Shown here in pieces: positions 1-15,100 of a stretch of DNA of 64,000 nucleotides (the first letter of the stretch is position 1; each line of letters starts with the position of its first letter). The DNA lies in assembly GCF_050436995.1 (NCBI RefSeq), contig NC_134745.1, forward strand, positions 3,162,001 to 3,226,000, in the 5' to 3' direction. The notes under the pieces are model-generated. The model saw only the letters and a program-made list of their open reading frames with translations. It was not told the origin of the DNA and made no database searches. The stretch comes from Anticarsia gemmatalis (lineage: Eukaryota; Arthropoda; Insecta; Lepidoptera; Erebidae). The translations under genes were made by a program, and so were the position numbers.

Positions 1-2939
1 TGACTAATTGTCAGTTAAATAGAATGTAGTAGAATATTTTGGCGATGTCATACATAGAATAAATCTATATTTTCGTTTGGGTACCGTTACGCCTCCGTAA
101 TTTGCGAATTGCGTCGTAAAATAGTAATAAGGAAGGAGCATGTAGTCCGAAAAATCTCCCCGTGTGCCAATTGGGTCAGATGTCTGTCAAGAAATAACGA
201 GAAAATAGCTAACAGGTAGCTTTCTCTAACTAAACAGAAATGCCAACATTGAATAATTTCACGAAAATGGCAATGATGTATTTGGAACACTCAAGGGCAT
301 TGTTCCAATTGGATGTTACTATTTACTGGAATGAAACAATCATTACGTTTCCTGACGGGTACAAGTATTTTTGTTTCAGTAAATTGCTTGTTCAACTAAC
401 AATGCAAATAGCTAGATTTGTTTAACATCACGGACCACGGTACAGCTAATTACATACTTTTCTAAGTATTTATTGCGCTGTTTATGATAAAAAAAATATC
501 CGACGGATCATTTAACGTAATGACGAGGTACGGTTACGCCGTCTGGGCGGTGTCTAGCTTGTGGTCGCTTTCTCACTCCAACGATCGTGAAACGAAAGGT
601 GGTACATAGCAAAAGCTTGGAAAAGTGGTAAGGTTTTCCTCATAAACATCTCTATCAATAATTATGAAACCTTTTTGTATGCACTGATATTTATGTTGGA
701 TAGTTGATTTTTTTCGATTGAGTTCAACGGCATTTTACTATAGAAAGTACTGCAACGTTGACGTGTCGATAATTTGTTTTAGCATTATGAAAATCATTGA
801 GATTTCAAGTGATGTTTGCATTGCACCACAGCAAGAGTCAAGCTTTGGATTCAGTCAATATTTACCAAGATACTATCGTGATTTAGAAACGCAATAAAAA
901 TATGCTTAAACTAACAGGGAACAAGATTTGCGAAAACAATCGGTTCTAATATGGATCCTCCACTCAAATTGTGAGGAAAATATACAAGGCGAAGGTCGGC
1001 AAACAAGTTGACAGAAGTTCCAAGCAATTGTTATACAAACTTAGCGAGTTTTCGTCCAAACATAGTATAAATCAATTCCTTGTTTTCTCGATATAGACGT
1101 TGGTACAATAAAATCAGGGCTTTTATGTATCATTTATGTAACACGAATTTATAAGTTCGTTCTGTTACTGAAAAAAAATGATAGATCAATTGATACAACT
1201 TACTACAATTGAGATAAGTATAACCAATGTTCTTTATTGCTAAAATACTATAACAGTAAGAATATTATAAAGCTTTGAGAGAGGGAGAGAGAAAGTAACG
1301 ATGGAAAAGTATGTCTCATTACTTTAGGTAATGATTACGTCATTTGGTAATAATTTAGAAAAGTAAATCGAATAGCAACAAGGGGCTTTGTTCAATTAGG
1401 AATTGATTTGAAACATAACGATTATAAATCCGACTAAGCACTATCAGTAGATTGAAACAAAATTAATTTCAAGTGTTCAAGATAATTCGAAATCAATGAT
1501 CGATTTAATGGAACATCTGATCAGATAATTGTGTACAATTTTGGTGATATAAGAATAGTATTGAACGTAATATTACTTACGGAAAATGTGTGTACAGTGC
1601 TCAAATGACGCCTAAACAAAGCCTTCGCCGCAAGTCTCTCATTACTTATACTCATTACTGGCTAGTGGAAGAAAGCAGACACCGGGCAGACTGCACACAA
1701 TGGCCGGACCAGAACTGGGTTAATTGAAGACAACAGCGCCCATCGCCGCCGGCTGACGGCGAGATCCGATCTCTGTAGTCTGTACGCCTCTAAATTAATA
1801 CTGTAATAAACTATTCATTCGGAATTATGGGCAGAGGCGACGAGTGCAACATTGTTACCGCCGCAAATAGACTGTTTATACCACTTTACTAGGCGTAATG
1901 TTTATGACATTTAAAACGGAGAAAATAGTAAAGCATTGATTATCAGATATGAATATATCTTGGAGTGTTAACAAATGATTTCATTGAAAGAGCGATAAAT
2001 ACGCGTGAAATTAGCAAGAGGCTTTAAGCCGAATGCCTAAGTGAGAAACTGAGAATAGGCTTTCTTGAAGAGAATGTCGAAAAGAATGCCGAACTACGGA
2101 GCACGAGCAAACTATTCGTTGTTCCAAGTCTGGAAGGAAACCCCGAAAATAGGTCGAGTAACTTTCTCCAGTAAGCGAAGCGGCGTGTAGGTAGGTATCT
2201 GCAGTGCGACACCAGCTTTTACATTGATTTCCTAGACGTCTAGTCCAGATTTAAAATTATTTTTTGACATATCACTCGAATTAAAATAGCCACATGTTAC
2301 CAAAGCAATTTTTAAAATGTCAACTGAAATGTTTTAAACGATTTGAAAGAAAATGTAATTCAAACGTCTGAAAGTGTCAATACACGTTCAATTTTAATGC
2401 AAGGCATCACTTGCTGAACAATACACCGTGAACACAATAAGCTAACGTAATGTGAGGTAAACGGTATACCGCTTCCTGGCCGTTTGACATCAGGCGAATA
2501 CTAAATGTGGCCTCAAATGATGGATTTTCATGGCAACCGAATTTGCCTTAAGTAGGTATGTCTTACAATATTAAGTTAAACCTTGGCAAAACGTATTAAG
2601 CCTACAATGTAGCCTGCAAGGTAATTTGCATTATTGAGATTCATCTTCGCACAACGTATTGTCAGAAACGCAAATGAAATTTGTTATTTTTTCTCAGAAC
2701 GAGATATGTGACATGGGTAAAATTGCCATTTCTCAACATATTAAATCTAAGAAAAAAAACGACACGTGTAAGTTTTTACTTAGCGAAAATGAATACCAGC
2801 GAATTTGTCGCTTGTCATTTTAACACCCACACCGCGAACTAGATCAAAGTTCAATGACTTCGAGAGAGTGAAATCCATTCATCATTATAACCATTACTAG
2901 AGCAGTAGTGCCGTTGTGAGGAATAATGACAGACAAGTA

Positions 2940-3190
2940 ACAGACATCGATGACGTCATCGTAACGAGAGCCAATAAGGGTAAGCGTTTGGTTTTTAAAC
3001 AAGGACGATGTCCAAAGTGTTATAGTGAACTGTACAAGAGTTCATTCATAGGCATAATGAGGGCGTGAGCAGCAGGAAGGCACTGCGGCCAACCGTTCCG
3101 GGAAGCCGCGGCAGACGATGCGCAGACGCCGATGACGTCACAGTATGATCAGCCAATTGGGGCAGCGGGCCTATCAGCCTTAGTTAACTC
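2940..3190. promoter_or_regulatory. CpG-rich islet with paired CRE sites and a CCAAT box
   Basis: A palindromic GATGACGTCATC lies at 2949-2960 and a second TGACGTCA at 3133-3140. CCAAT/ATTGG (3153-3160) follows 13 bases later. The block between is much more CpG-rich than the surrounding AT-rich intron. Such clustering resembles an insect promoter or enhancer. Within the bun intron it could drive a short bun isoform, since fly bun uses several alternative promoters. Function is inferred. Confidence 0.35.
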
Positions 3191-6100
3191 CATTTGTTAT
3201 TTAAAAGATGCTTATTGTACCGATGTGACGTTTCATTTATTTTAATTTAAATATGATATATTATAACCTTTTCAGTGACAGTAAAAGACATAATGTAGCT
3301 TCAAAATAGATACTTACTACGCGACAGCGTGGGACGTGACGTCTTTGTTCAGTCAGAAAATGGAATTTAAAGCGGCACAATACTAAATTAGCGCAGTTTG
3401 ATATACTAGGAGTCGCGTTTATGAATAGGTCCAAGTAAATTTCGTGTGGCTTAAAATGCTAATATAGTAGCCACTAGTACACATACACATACATCGCGTC
3501 AAAGAAAACAATGCGTTTGGCAAGCCGAGTAACACCGAGCCGTTGCATATTCAAGTCTAAATTATGCTTTGTAAAACTGAAAGTTCGACACAGTTTAAAA
3601 AATCTTTTCATTTGCGTTACAGAATAATTAACGAGTAAAATGTTGATGTCTATATTTAAAAAAAGGAATGTTAAGAATTTAAACGACGAACAAAAAGCTG
3701 CCTAGAACAAAATGCCACCGTCCATGCCGTCGTTACAAGCGAATATAAAGCTGTTGGCCTTGACAGAAAAAAACTTAAGCCCATGCCATAACACGGCTAT
3801 AGCATGCCATTGAAACGAGGGACGCCAAGGTCGCGGAGTCAACGTACAGCACAGGACGCCACCTGTCTCCGGCACTAATATAAATATACACAATAATTAT
3901 GGCGAAGACAAGCCTCGACATGTGAAACAGCCTCCACAAACAGCTTTTCAACTGTTTGAACTCGTTGAGAATTCACACCGCGAGGGCTTGAATGACGACA
4001 CGTATTAAGATTCATCACGTTCACTTTTCGAAGTGCCATATACAATGCTATCTGATAGATCGATAATGACAACAATATGTATAATCAAGTGTGAAGTATT
4101 GAAAAAACTCTGACAGGGATTGGTAGTTCTTATACACACACATAACCCACGCTCGGTTACTATAATACAATCCTATTTAAAAGCACGTGACAGCTTTCGT
4201 ATAAATAGCGCAGAAAAAATAGATTTTCGTTTCTCCCTTCAATATTTCTATAAAGAAACTTGGTTACATGATCTATAAATAGGATTCGTTTATGATGCGG
4301 ATGAATGCAGATTAATCATATCAATGTGTTCACAGAATAGGTGAATGGATTTTCCTCGTGCACTTATCAATTTAATGAGTGCATAGAACATACTTAGAAT
4401 TTCTATGTACGCACAAATACTAAGTTAGCGCAGCTAGCAACAAGCATACTAAGTTAGTCATGGTATGAGTCGCGGCCGAGATGTGATTTACAACAATATT
4501 CCCGTAGGCGTAGCAAGCGAATTGTATCTGTTTCCAGAAATGGAAGCTGACTGTTCCAGAACTTTCTTTGTTAGCTTTAAGTAAGGAGGTCGACGCACCG
4601 TGACTAAATAAGAGCCTAAACTACGTATTCATAGCAGGCTAGCGTCTATAACTAGACCTAGTACTTTTGTAACTAATTGTTTTCTGCTGAAGTGAGATAT
4701 AAATCTAAATATCGCAGTGGGTGGACCCAATGTTTGCAACATTCTGTTTCTGTTGTTAGTACGAAAATATTCAAATAGACAGACAACTGTCTTATTGCTT
4801 CGGGTTACTTTAAGTCAGAATTTCGATTTCTGGTAGTTTTGACGATTAGGGCATGAAACATGTAACTCGGCCAACCCCCCATTGACGTAGAACATGAAAA
4901 TACACCTGTTTTATGAATCCACAATGATATCACGGCTTCATGACGCGCGTGCCACATCAAAACTGTTATCTCTTCGCGTTACGTAACGACATTTTCTTTA
5001 AATTCGCAATGTTTATACGGACGCAGACTGGCATCCCGCCAATGGTTCTTTTTAATCGGTTTAATTCATTGAGCAACTGCTTTATTGCCGAATGAGTGCG
5101 AATAGACAGGGTCGACCTCTACAAGGTCATTGGATAGTGAGAGACGAAACAGGTTCACCATAACCAGTTTGCTTGTCACTTAGACCACTTTCTTGGAAAT
5201 TCTTTTATTTCATTGCTCAAGACAATGTTCGATCTTACAGCAATGCAACATTGAAATACACGAACAAAAATACCGCCATTAGCATTAGGACTGATTTGCA
5301 TATGAATGTAGATGTAGATGTTTGCAGTAATTCACGATGAGTAATAGCAAATTAAAAGCTGCCGTGTATTGCGCGGTATGTTTTCAAAGAAGGAAAGTAA
5401 CAAATCAATGTTACTTTGCTTGATCGAACTCCAGCTATATGTACGGATAGTTTCTATGAACAAGCTAAGAAATTGCATTCAAAGCTTTACTTTGACATCA
5501 GGTTTTTTACTTTATAATCATTGCTGCTGACTTCAGCAAAAGAAGATACTAGGTTGAGAAACTGGATAAAAAAAGAATTTATTCAAAGTATGTCTTTTTT
5601 TTCGGAATTTGAAAAATTTTATTATCATTGATCAGTGAATAACATTTAGCAATAGAACCAGTTATGAGTCAAGTAAATTATGATCACAGATTGCAGTCAA
5701 GATTGAGGGTACTGACAGATTTGAGAGAACTTGCTACGCAGGTAATTAGCATCAGGCAGTCACTGTCCCACTGGTGAACTCGGTCTCCTCTCGTAATAAG
5801 AGGGATTAAGGCCAGTGCGCCGCTTAGGTGACATACTTCATAGCTTATGAAACCAAAATACGGCAGATTATACAGATCAGTAGACATAAATGGAAAGTAC
5901 AAACTGAGTATTAAAACTCAACAGAAATGTTCGGTTCAAGAGCTAAAACGTGTGGTTTTGGTCTTGATACGTGCATATTAATATCTCTTCGGTGCATGCC
6001 CGTACACTGTACAGAATTATACACATTTTAGCCGAGTGTCGACGTAAATACGGCAACAATAAACTTCCATAAAAAACGTGAACGTATAACTTGCGCTTAC

Positions 6101-9100
6101 GCAGCGCATACGTTGGGAACATTTTATACATACGTAATATACACAAACTACCTAAATAAATTATCTTCCTGCTTTGAATAAAATTAACATAATATAATAT
6201 CTGATGATAACTTTAATGTCACATTTCTGCAAAGTTTTACTTAAACCAGTATAAATTTTGCCTCTACTATTGCGTCTATACTTATTTCTTTTCAATATAA
6301 ACAATATTGACATTATAACTATTGAGGTAATTCAAAGCCAATGTACGAATTTATTTATCTTGGTACTGCGCAGTTGCGTCTAACATTTAGCGGCGCTCAG
6401 CCCTCAGCTCGGGCAAGGTTGCGCGTGCGCCTAATTAAACACAAAAAATCAAACATCGCAATAGATATTTTAACGCAAACATGTTAAATGTTTTATTTAA
6501 TTTTGTAACAAAATGGTGTAGCATGTTACGTAATAAGAAATTGTTTTAACACCAGAAGAATATAAAACACGCTTTCAGTTCAATATATTGCGAGAGAAGA
6601 TAAAACCTGGCCTCAAGGACTTCCAATTATTAAGACTACCAGATAAAACCATTCTAAGACTAATATTTCGCTTTGTCACACAATTAAGTGGAAACCAACT
6701 AATAGTTTCAACTCTGAACACGAGTTGGGTCGCACATAAAGGTTAATTGGAACTAATATTCGAACATTGATTGGTTCGTAAACTTGGAAATAAATAAACG
6801 TTCACGAAACCCGTGATTATAACTTAGCCACTTACTTTAGCCGTACAATCGATTACACTGACGAAATAAACTCTCTTCGTGCCTACTGCATACATGTTAC
6901 TAGGTAGCTACTATAAAACTTTTTTGTTAAATCCTGAAAAACCCATCTAACTTATAACGAGTTTGAAAAATGTTGATTAATATGACAACTAGGTATTTTA
7001 GACACATATACCTTGGTATTTAAATAATAAAAATATTCACAAAGATGGCAAATAAAATAAAAATACCTTGTATAAGGCAATGCGGCGAAATATCTTACAA
7101 TACGACATCCGACCAGTGTAAGTTACAACTTTTCAAATGGTTTAATGACTAAACCATAATATATTATAATTTAAGCGACGCAGTAGTCAATAATGACTCA
7201 CGATAGGTAGCAGCGCTTGTAGGCAGCCAGTTTCTAAGAAGATCGATCTATCGATAACCGTAGTTAAATTGGTATTATTTACTCACCACAATTACGTTTT
7301 TGATATTACGCAACATCTAGGCGAAATCAAAACTCGAAAAAGAGAAAGTTTCAGTCTTGATAAATAATTATGGGATATAAAATCGAAAGTATAACAAATT
7401 GCTTAATGGTTTCAAACTTTGGTTTCTGCAATCAATCATTTCAGTGTTGGCTCAATCAATCTTTTCTTCAGATAATAGGCAGCTGTGCTTACTTTTTGTG
7501 CGTAACTTATGCCCACGCTCTATACCTTGCGTCAACACAACCCGTTACATGCAAAAAAGGTTAGCAAAAACTCAAAGCGCCATGTATAATTGTCTACCTA
7601 TAGATGACGAATGGTTTTTCTGCCACATCGTCATTAACTTAATTACAATATGTAAATAAACCGCGCGCACCTCTTTGTTATCTTACATTATTATTTATTT
7701 TATAAGGTTCCAAAAAAAAGATGAGCGCGTCGCCAAATCTTATTCAGAATTCAAGCTCACTTTAGAATCACTAAAACGAAATTCAATTTCATGGAAACGG
7801 AGCGCACTTTATTTTTGGAATTCACTTACATTCAGTGCAATGGAATCAAGTGATCTTCGCCTGTATTTCATTTTGCGAGCACGTCGAATCCTAAACAAGT
7901 CAGGCGGTCGGTCCGCCCAGTGCTAAATCATCTAAGGGCATATGGCGAGAGTCTGGCGTCAAGTTATTTATTACATTTCCCAGCAAGACCCATAGAGACG
8001 TGAATTTAATATCGCCATGATCAAACACATTTACGACAACAGTTAAACTCTGAGTGCGTTTACTTTAGTTAATACTTATAGGAAAGTTGTAAAATATTAA
8101 ACAAAACGTTCGAAAAGGGTGAACAAAAGTTCAAAGCGTGTGGTGCAATATTTTCTTCATACATAAAAGATTTATTGTAAGCAGCTTCGTGAAAGCCTAG
8201 ATATATCTATTGAATATATTTTGCGAGCTTGTTTCGTCTATTTCAACTGCGAAACTCGAGTTTCATTTTATGTTTATTTATGACGTTTTAACGGAATGGT
8301 TGGACACGACGGAACTGCATAGAGGAAGTTTGCGCAGCGAAGTATAAAATTTTATCCACACTAATTGGGGACTGGAGCACTGGAGGTTGGCGGTCCCGAG
8401 AATGTAATATCCTTATGCTAATTTAAATTCAACATGCTGACGGGAAATACAGGGTTAATATGGAATTAATAAGCTTGATTGTATATTTAGAACCCTAAGC
8501 TTCCAACTTTTCCAATATAAGCGTGTCCCGTATAGGCCTAATGATAGTCTATATTTGCTGAACTTTGGCTAATTTTCTGCGATTAGTCCGTGACCAAATA
8601 TACAGTAGGTATATTGTGTTTATTATTATCTTTTCAACAAACAACAAATCTGGATCAATACTAAAATGCTTGCAGACTCTACTTTCTAATAGGTCAGAAA
8701 TAGATAAACGGTTTAAAACCACAGGTATGCAGTTTAGTAGCAGTATATAAAAGAGTAAAAGCTCGTTTGAAACGAGTTTCAACATAAAAATTCTGCATAC
8801 CTCATTACTAGTCCGTCACGGCTCGCGAACGTGATACGCGAAATTAGATTTATTGTTTAATTGGACATATAAAACACAAACATTTGTACATAATAATATT
8901 TAAAACTAGGGTTCTGTGTGTTAACTTAAAATTATGATACAACATTTTGTCAAAACACAATTATTTAACGATTTCAAGAAAGTTGGATTTATTTAAGTTA
9001 TTTTAATGTGCTACGTTTGATATTAACATCTCATTGACAGATAAAAAGCCTTAAAACAATAAATATTATTCGCCGTGCACAATATTTGCAGAAAGTATTA

Positions 9101-12100
9101 GCCTATTGTTTACTTTGAAGTGTATCAAAACTTAATAACATTCTGCGGTAGAGTAAGATAAAAAAGGCCGATACTTATTCGTTGATAATTTAATAGATAT
9201 GACTGTTTTAAAACCTTTCCAGAATAGATAATTCACACCCAGTAGGTTGACTATATTGAACGAGTGTAAAATGTGTTAATAGGAAATAAAATTACCAACC
9301 AATGAAACAATCCTATAATTAAATATTCGTATAAGTTACAAAACAAACAAAGCCTTGATTCGATCGATGACTTCGCTGCTTTCAGTTTGACAGATGTCAA
9401 GTAGCAGATTAAAATGTCACAACACAAATGACAGATGTCAGTGTTGCCAACGTTAAAGATATCAGATCCGAAACAAATTATTTCAACAGCATAATTCTAA
9501 ATAATCTGTGGTAAATGTAAAGTGACTAATCAACCGCTAATTTTACCATTAACCGCAATTGTTATGAAATAGTTTTTGGCTTACGACCAGAAGTAACCTA
9601 ACTAAAATTCTTTTCATCTAGTTTAAAGGCCTTTGACCTATTAAACCTAATATACATTCCGGCATACCCCATAAAACTCACGTGATACAACAGAAGAATA
9701 ATAAAATGTTTTGTGTTTAAAATGAAAGTAGAAAATACTATAAGATTAAAGTTTATAATCATAAATGAATCACAGCCGTTAATTTTGTTTCCATTGAGAA
9801 TGTCAAAGATAACGTAGAACAAAAACTACTACGCAGAAGTGTAAGGGTTTTTTAATCAGTGTTGTTAATGATCGAGCGTGTGCGAGCGCAGCCACAGCGC
9901 CCACTGACCTCAGCGCGGACGAGATAAAGGCTATTTTAAGCGCTGCGATAATATCGGAATACGTCGAATGTTTTAACAGATACGACATTGGAGGAACGCC
10001 GGAAGCCTTAACAGGACCTCTTGCAGCTAGTGCTATTGATATATTGACTTCCGTTACTTATTTGGCACTTCCACTTTCAATATACAAATCATGACCCTCA
10101 TGATTATCATTTATATACGTGATAAATTAATAGCATTTAATAAGCTCTGCAAAATAATATCTTAACTATTTCCTATTAGAATATATAGAGATTCGTTTTA
10201 TGACTTAAGCACACATTAAAATTTAAACACCATAAATGTAAAACGTTACAATCATTTTGTAAATCGAAAACGATGACATAAAACCGAGATAAAAGACTAT
10301 TAATCAGAATGTGAGTTATTCGCCCGTCTATAAATGTAACGGCAATCGCCTTCCAAATGATGAACTACTTTACACGAGTGGGAGTTAGATGAGTTAGTTC
10401 CATTATGTTTGTTTATTTTGATTTTCTAAACGTTTACTTTTTAATCAATTCCAGTGAATTTCAATCATTCGAAAGCAAATATTGAAAATGTATTGAATCA
10501 CGATTTTTTACAATGCCGGTTAGTGATTAGTCATACAGTAGCTACGTTTCTGTTTGTTTCGTTAACGACTTATTTACCCAAAATATTTGTCTCATAAAAA
10601 TTCCAATGAATGCCCTACTAAGCTCCACGTCTGTACTGCCATCGATTCCCATCTTGCCCTAAAGGAATTCGTTTCAAACGGGGACACGGTTTTATCGACA
10701 ATTTCTCGTCAACCTTACAAGATATAATCGTAGCAACTTTCTTGAATATAAAACGTTATCATTAATTATAAAATTACACAGCGAATTGAGGCAAATGAAT
10801 ATTACGAGAAACCATACATCAGTCAGCTCTGCACTTATTGGGACAATGATCTTTAAACAGCTGGTTTATTTATGAAACAGTACTCGATTGACTGGAAGGC
10901 CTCGACCCCGGCGACCGCTTTCATGCACTAAAAGGATTACCCGTCAGACGCGTTGAGAAAACAGTCTGCGGAATTGGGCTAATCCTCTTTGGGCGACTAT
11001 GCCTACGTTCTCTGTATGCTACACCTGATTGAACATTTATAACAATTTTCAATACAAAATTGTTCACTGTAATGTACAAAGGCATGTAATATTGAGTGTC
11101 AAATCAATAACTCCTCCGCGCGACAGCGGCAGAAAGTTAGGAAGAGATCTGTCGATGAGCGAATAAGTACCTTAATGGGAGGCAACAGAGATAGTTTTCA
11201 AATTGCAGGTGTGATTCGCGGGACAAGACGGTGAAAGCCCGTCTGCCCTTGCGATCTCTAGCTCCACAAGAACATACCTAATTGCACGCGTTCAGTAAAA
11301 CGATTCAATGAATCAGTGACATTAACAGTCAATGAGAACTTAATAAATGTTTTGGATAATGATCTAATAAATCTAGATTCTGATCCATTCATCACCTGGT
11401 AGAAGTTGATACTTTAAATTATCGTCATGACTGCACCGACTGATTATAAAACGGAATTTCAGCGATTTTGCATCGGATATAATAATTAACATCGACGGAT
11501 GCAATTACCCACTGCAGCGGCTGCATTCCGACTGCACGTCATCTTGCGCTCGTGTAGTGGCTAACTTTATTCTTGTTAGAAAGTCGCAAATTCGGCAACA
11601 GAGTGGGGATAGGTCATTGACCGGCAATGTTCTGAAGCTGTCCTTTAATGGCATACGTAATACTGATTAGCATTGTAATTGTTACAGCATCACAGCATCC
11701 ACTACAACATTCTAGGAAAAGATTACTAAGCAGATAAAGCGAAAAATGTCATGCCCTACAAAGAAACTGGGTAAAGGCAATTTTAAGAACAATATCTTTA
11801 AATGTTTATAAACATTGTAACCGCAACTTAGTGAATGTACATTTCACTTATTCGGTACCCATAAATATCGAAACCATGTTAGTATATTCATACATACACA
11901 CAAAGTCATAATTCGCACAATAAAAAACATTTAATAACATGATAAATGACCCGTCAATTCGAAATCATTGTGAGTTACGAATCGGAACAGGAAATTACAG
12001 TTGATTTTGAGCCATCACTAGACAAAAGAGTTGCGGTGAGAGAGCGTATTCTGTTCTGAGAAATCTCACTGTTAAAAATAAAGTAACTGTTCTTATTCGA

Positions 12101-15100
12101 TTTTGAACGATGACCCAGTGCCCGTCTGTAAGTTCTAAATAGATCACTAGCAAAAAATCTTACTTTTTAAATTTCATGAGAACAGAATCTTTTGAAGTCG
12201 TTTACTATGTTCTGTATTGTATCGAACGGAGGCATTGAAATTAAATGTAATGCCTGAGGACATTGCTCGTCACCCTTTTCAGATGTAACACTGCAGATGG
12301 CCGCAAGTGCGAAACTTGAAGTGGAGGATGCTGTTATCGGTTCTTCGTTCGAACGAATATGAGCCCACCGTCTTAACGTTTGAGTTCTAAATCCTTCGTT
12401 AAAAGATCTCTTAGATTTCCAGCACCGCTTTGAAAGTTGCCCATTAACACTGAAGTGAACATTGTTATGCTTGTTCTGAGCCATTTTACTTTTAAAATCG
12501 TTTGTAAGATAAAAGACAAATCCTTAAATCATTAAATGTTGAAACAAAAGGAAAACTATACATTCAATTACCGATTTAGAGATGACCGTTTACAATCCGT
12601 AATAGTTTTTCATAGAATATTACGATGTTACAAAGTTGTTATTAGAAAAATAACAGGTGAGTATGAGCACGTTTATTTGCTTTTCATATTTTATCCACAA
12701 GCGCCCGTACATATAATTTTCTTAAGTGTGAATGGACGAGACGGCTTTTATGTACACAATTGTGTATGACGCAAATTTGTCATTCAAAGGCTAGATTGTG
12801 CAAAATAAGTCGTTAATGTGTAATAAAATAATGAATTCATTTGTAGTGTTTACCGCTACGATTACGGTTCGTTGTATTTTACTAACCTGCTTTTAATTAT
12901 TGTCAAAATGTTAAGACAATATTTAGGAGAGTTTGAATAAGGAAAAACTTTATTAATACCCACTACTGAATAGCTTTGAAAAACTTCTATTACTGAAGTA
13001 GGTATCTACATGTCTTTGAAGTGAATGAAACAGATATCCTAATCTCACCGTCACCTTCCTTTTAGATTTTTGTCTGATGTCTATAAAAGTATTCGTTGAT
13101 AGTTTTCTACAAAATTGCTATCAAACCTGTCAATACCGAGTATAGTTACTTTTATAGCTGCTTCAGCCAGTTCAAGAGAAAATAAAATTTTAAGCCCATG
13201 TTCATACAATTCGCTTTGATATAAACGAGTTGAAAGCCACAAGAAGCTTTAGAAAATTGCTAGCGTATACCGAAATATAGGTCAAGTAACTGCCTTGAAC
13301 AATGTCTAGCAAAAAAAAACACATTTCCCGAGAGGGATTACGAAAATAAACTAGACATCGAGCCGCCTTGTGCTTAATTACATTACGGGTTCTATTTTAG
13401 AGAAAAGTCAAATTGGCAGCCGGCGAAAACTGACCGATACGTCAACAGGTGAACATTTACGATCAGCAAGTTTTATAGCGAACATCAACGTCGATGATGG
13501 TACATATGACCGTATCGCATTCTCTCACAGTCATGAAAATTCCAGACATCGATATTTTTAGTTCGATCGTAGATATCTGACGCTCACGTGAGAAACTGCT
13601 ATTAGATTAATTTCAGACCAGGAATGGAAGTAAATTATCTAGGTGCCGCTTTCATTAGACATAATCAGAAGAAGCACTTATCGTAATTAAAATCTTAATC
13701 TGTTTAGTGATGTGCACTTTACCGAATAATCAGCCTATATGCAAGTGGTTATTTGGCGCACTGGTAGATTTAATCATCATTAGATTTTAGAACGAGAACA
13801 ACATAACATCGATGTCGAATTTGTACAAGTTCCAACGTGTGTGTTCATTCATCAAACAAAATCCGTTACTGACGTCACCAGAACACGTTTTGTGTGTATC
13901 GGATACCTACTATACATTAAGATATTTTTTTAAATACCATTTACTACTTATGGCATGATATCAGCAGAATATGATTTGTAAACTAAATCGTTATCCGGTT
14001 TGTGTTCAGAAAAAAATGTAATCGTGCATTTGTCGAGGGAATTGTGATATCAATAAAAGTTCTCCCTCCATTTTTATAGAATCGATGTTAGGGACACGAG
14101 ACAATAAACTGAAGCGAAGAGTAAAGAAATTTACGTGGTACGAGCTGGTGCGGTACCATGACCTTGGTACGCTCGTTTGCAAAATGAACCACAAACTAAT
14201 CGATGGGCGTATTCTCAGTATATAAACACAGGGCTTACAACTACGATCCAGTAATCCAAGGTTTAACTGGAACTTTGCATTTAGCCCAAGCCCAAATCCC
14301 AGTTTAAATATTAAATTTATTTAAGCAAACTTATTTAATAACATCGTAATTTGGTTCAACATTAGGGCTTAACGATAATCTTTCACTAATGCCACAAAGT
14401 TTGTTGTGTCTGTTAGAAATTGTCTCGTAAAGAACAGTTTAAATTTTTCTGAAATATTAGCTACAATAAAATTTATTTCATTTATATTGTTGTCTGCACA
14501 ACTACCTACTAGTTATAAGAAAATATTCAAGGGCTAGACATTGAAAATGTATCATTTCCTTTTTATCACAAAATTGTACAGAAGTGGTCGTTACTTCGTT
14601 GCTAATTTGCACTACAGCAGAATCTAAATTTATAACTTATCCATCTTCAGAATAAAATAATGTTTAGCCTCAAGGAGGTACTGTAAACAAATGATTGAGA
14701 AGTAATTCATTTTCTTTCAGCCTGATTAATGTCCTAGTCGTATCCATTTCCATACACAGAGAATAAAGCTATAAAATAAATCATGGTTGAGTGGCACATA
14801 ATGCCGTCCATCAGAGGACCATGCCCATATTGTAACTGGAGTCAATTGTTCAGCGTTTGAAAGACTTACGGGTTTATATTAAAACTAACTAGCTTTAGCT
14901 AATACCTATAAATCTTCGGTCAGAAAGTAAAGGCATGTCCTATGTGTTTATTCATGTTATGATCTATTTGTGTCCCAAATTTTGTTAAAATTCAAATGTT
15001 CACCATTTACACAAACATTCGCATTTCTCATAGTAGTAAAAAGGGTTACGCAAATGAGTAAGTTAGGTAGGTCATTTCAAAATGCTTGTTTGTTTATAAT

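Noticed and set aside
12167..12484. 105-codon minus-strand ORF in the bun intron
   Set aside because: Longest frame in the left 23 kb, but no recognisable domain. The only GTAAG-type donor follows the stop, and one or two frames this long are expected by chance in so much AT-rich DNA.
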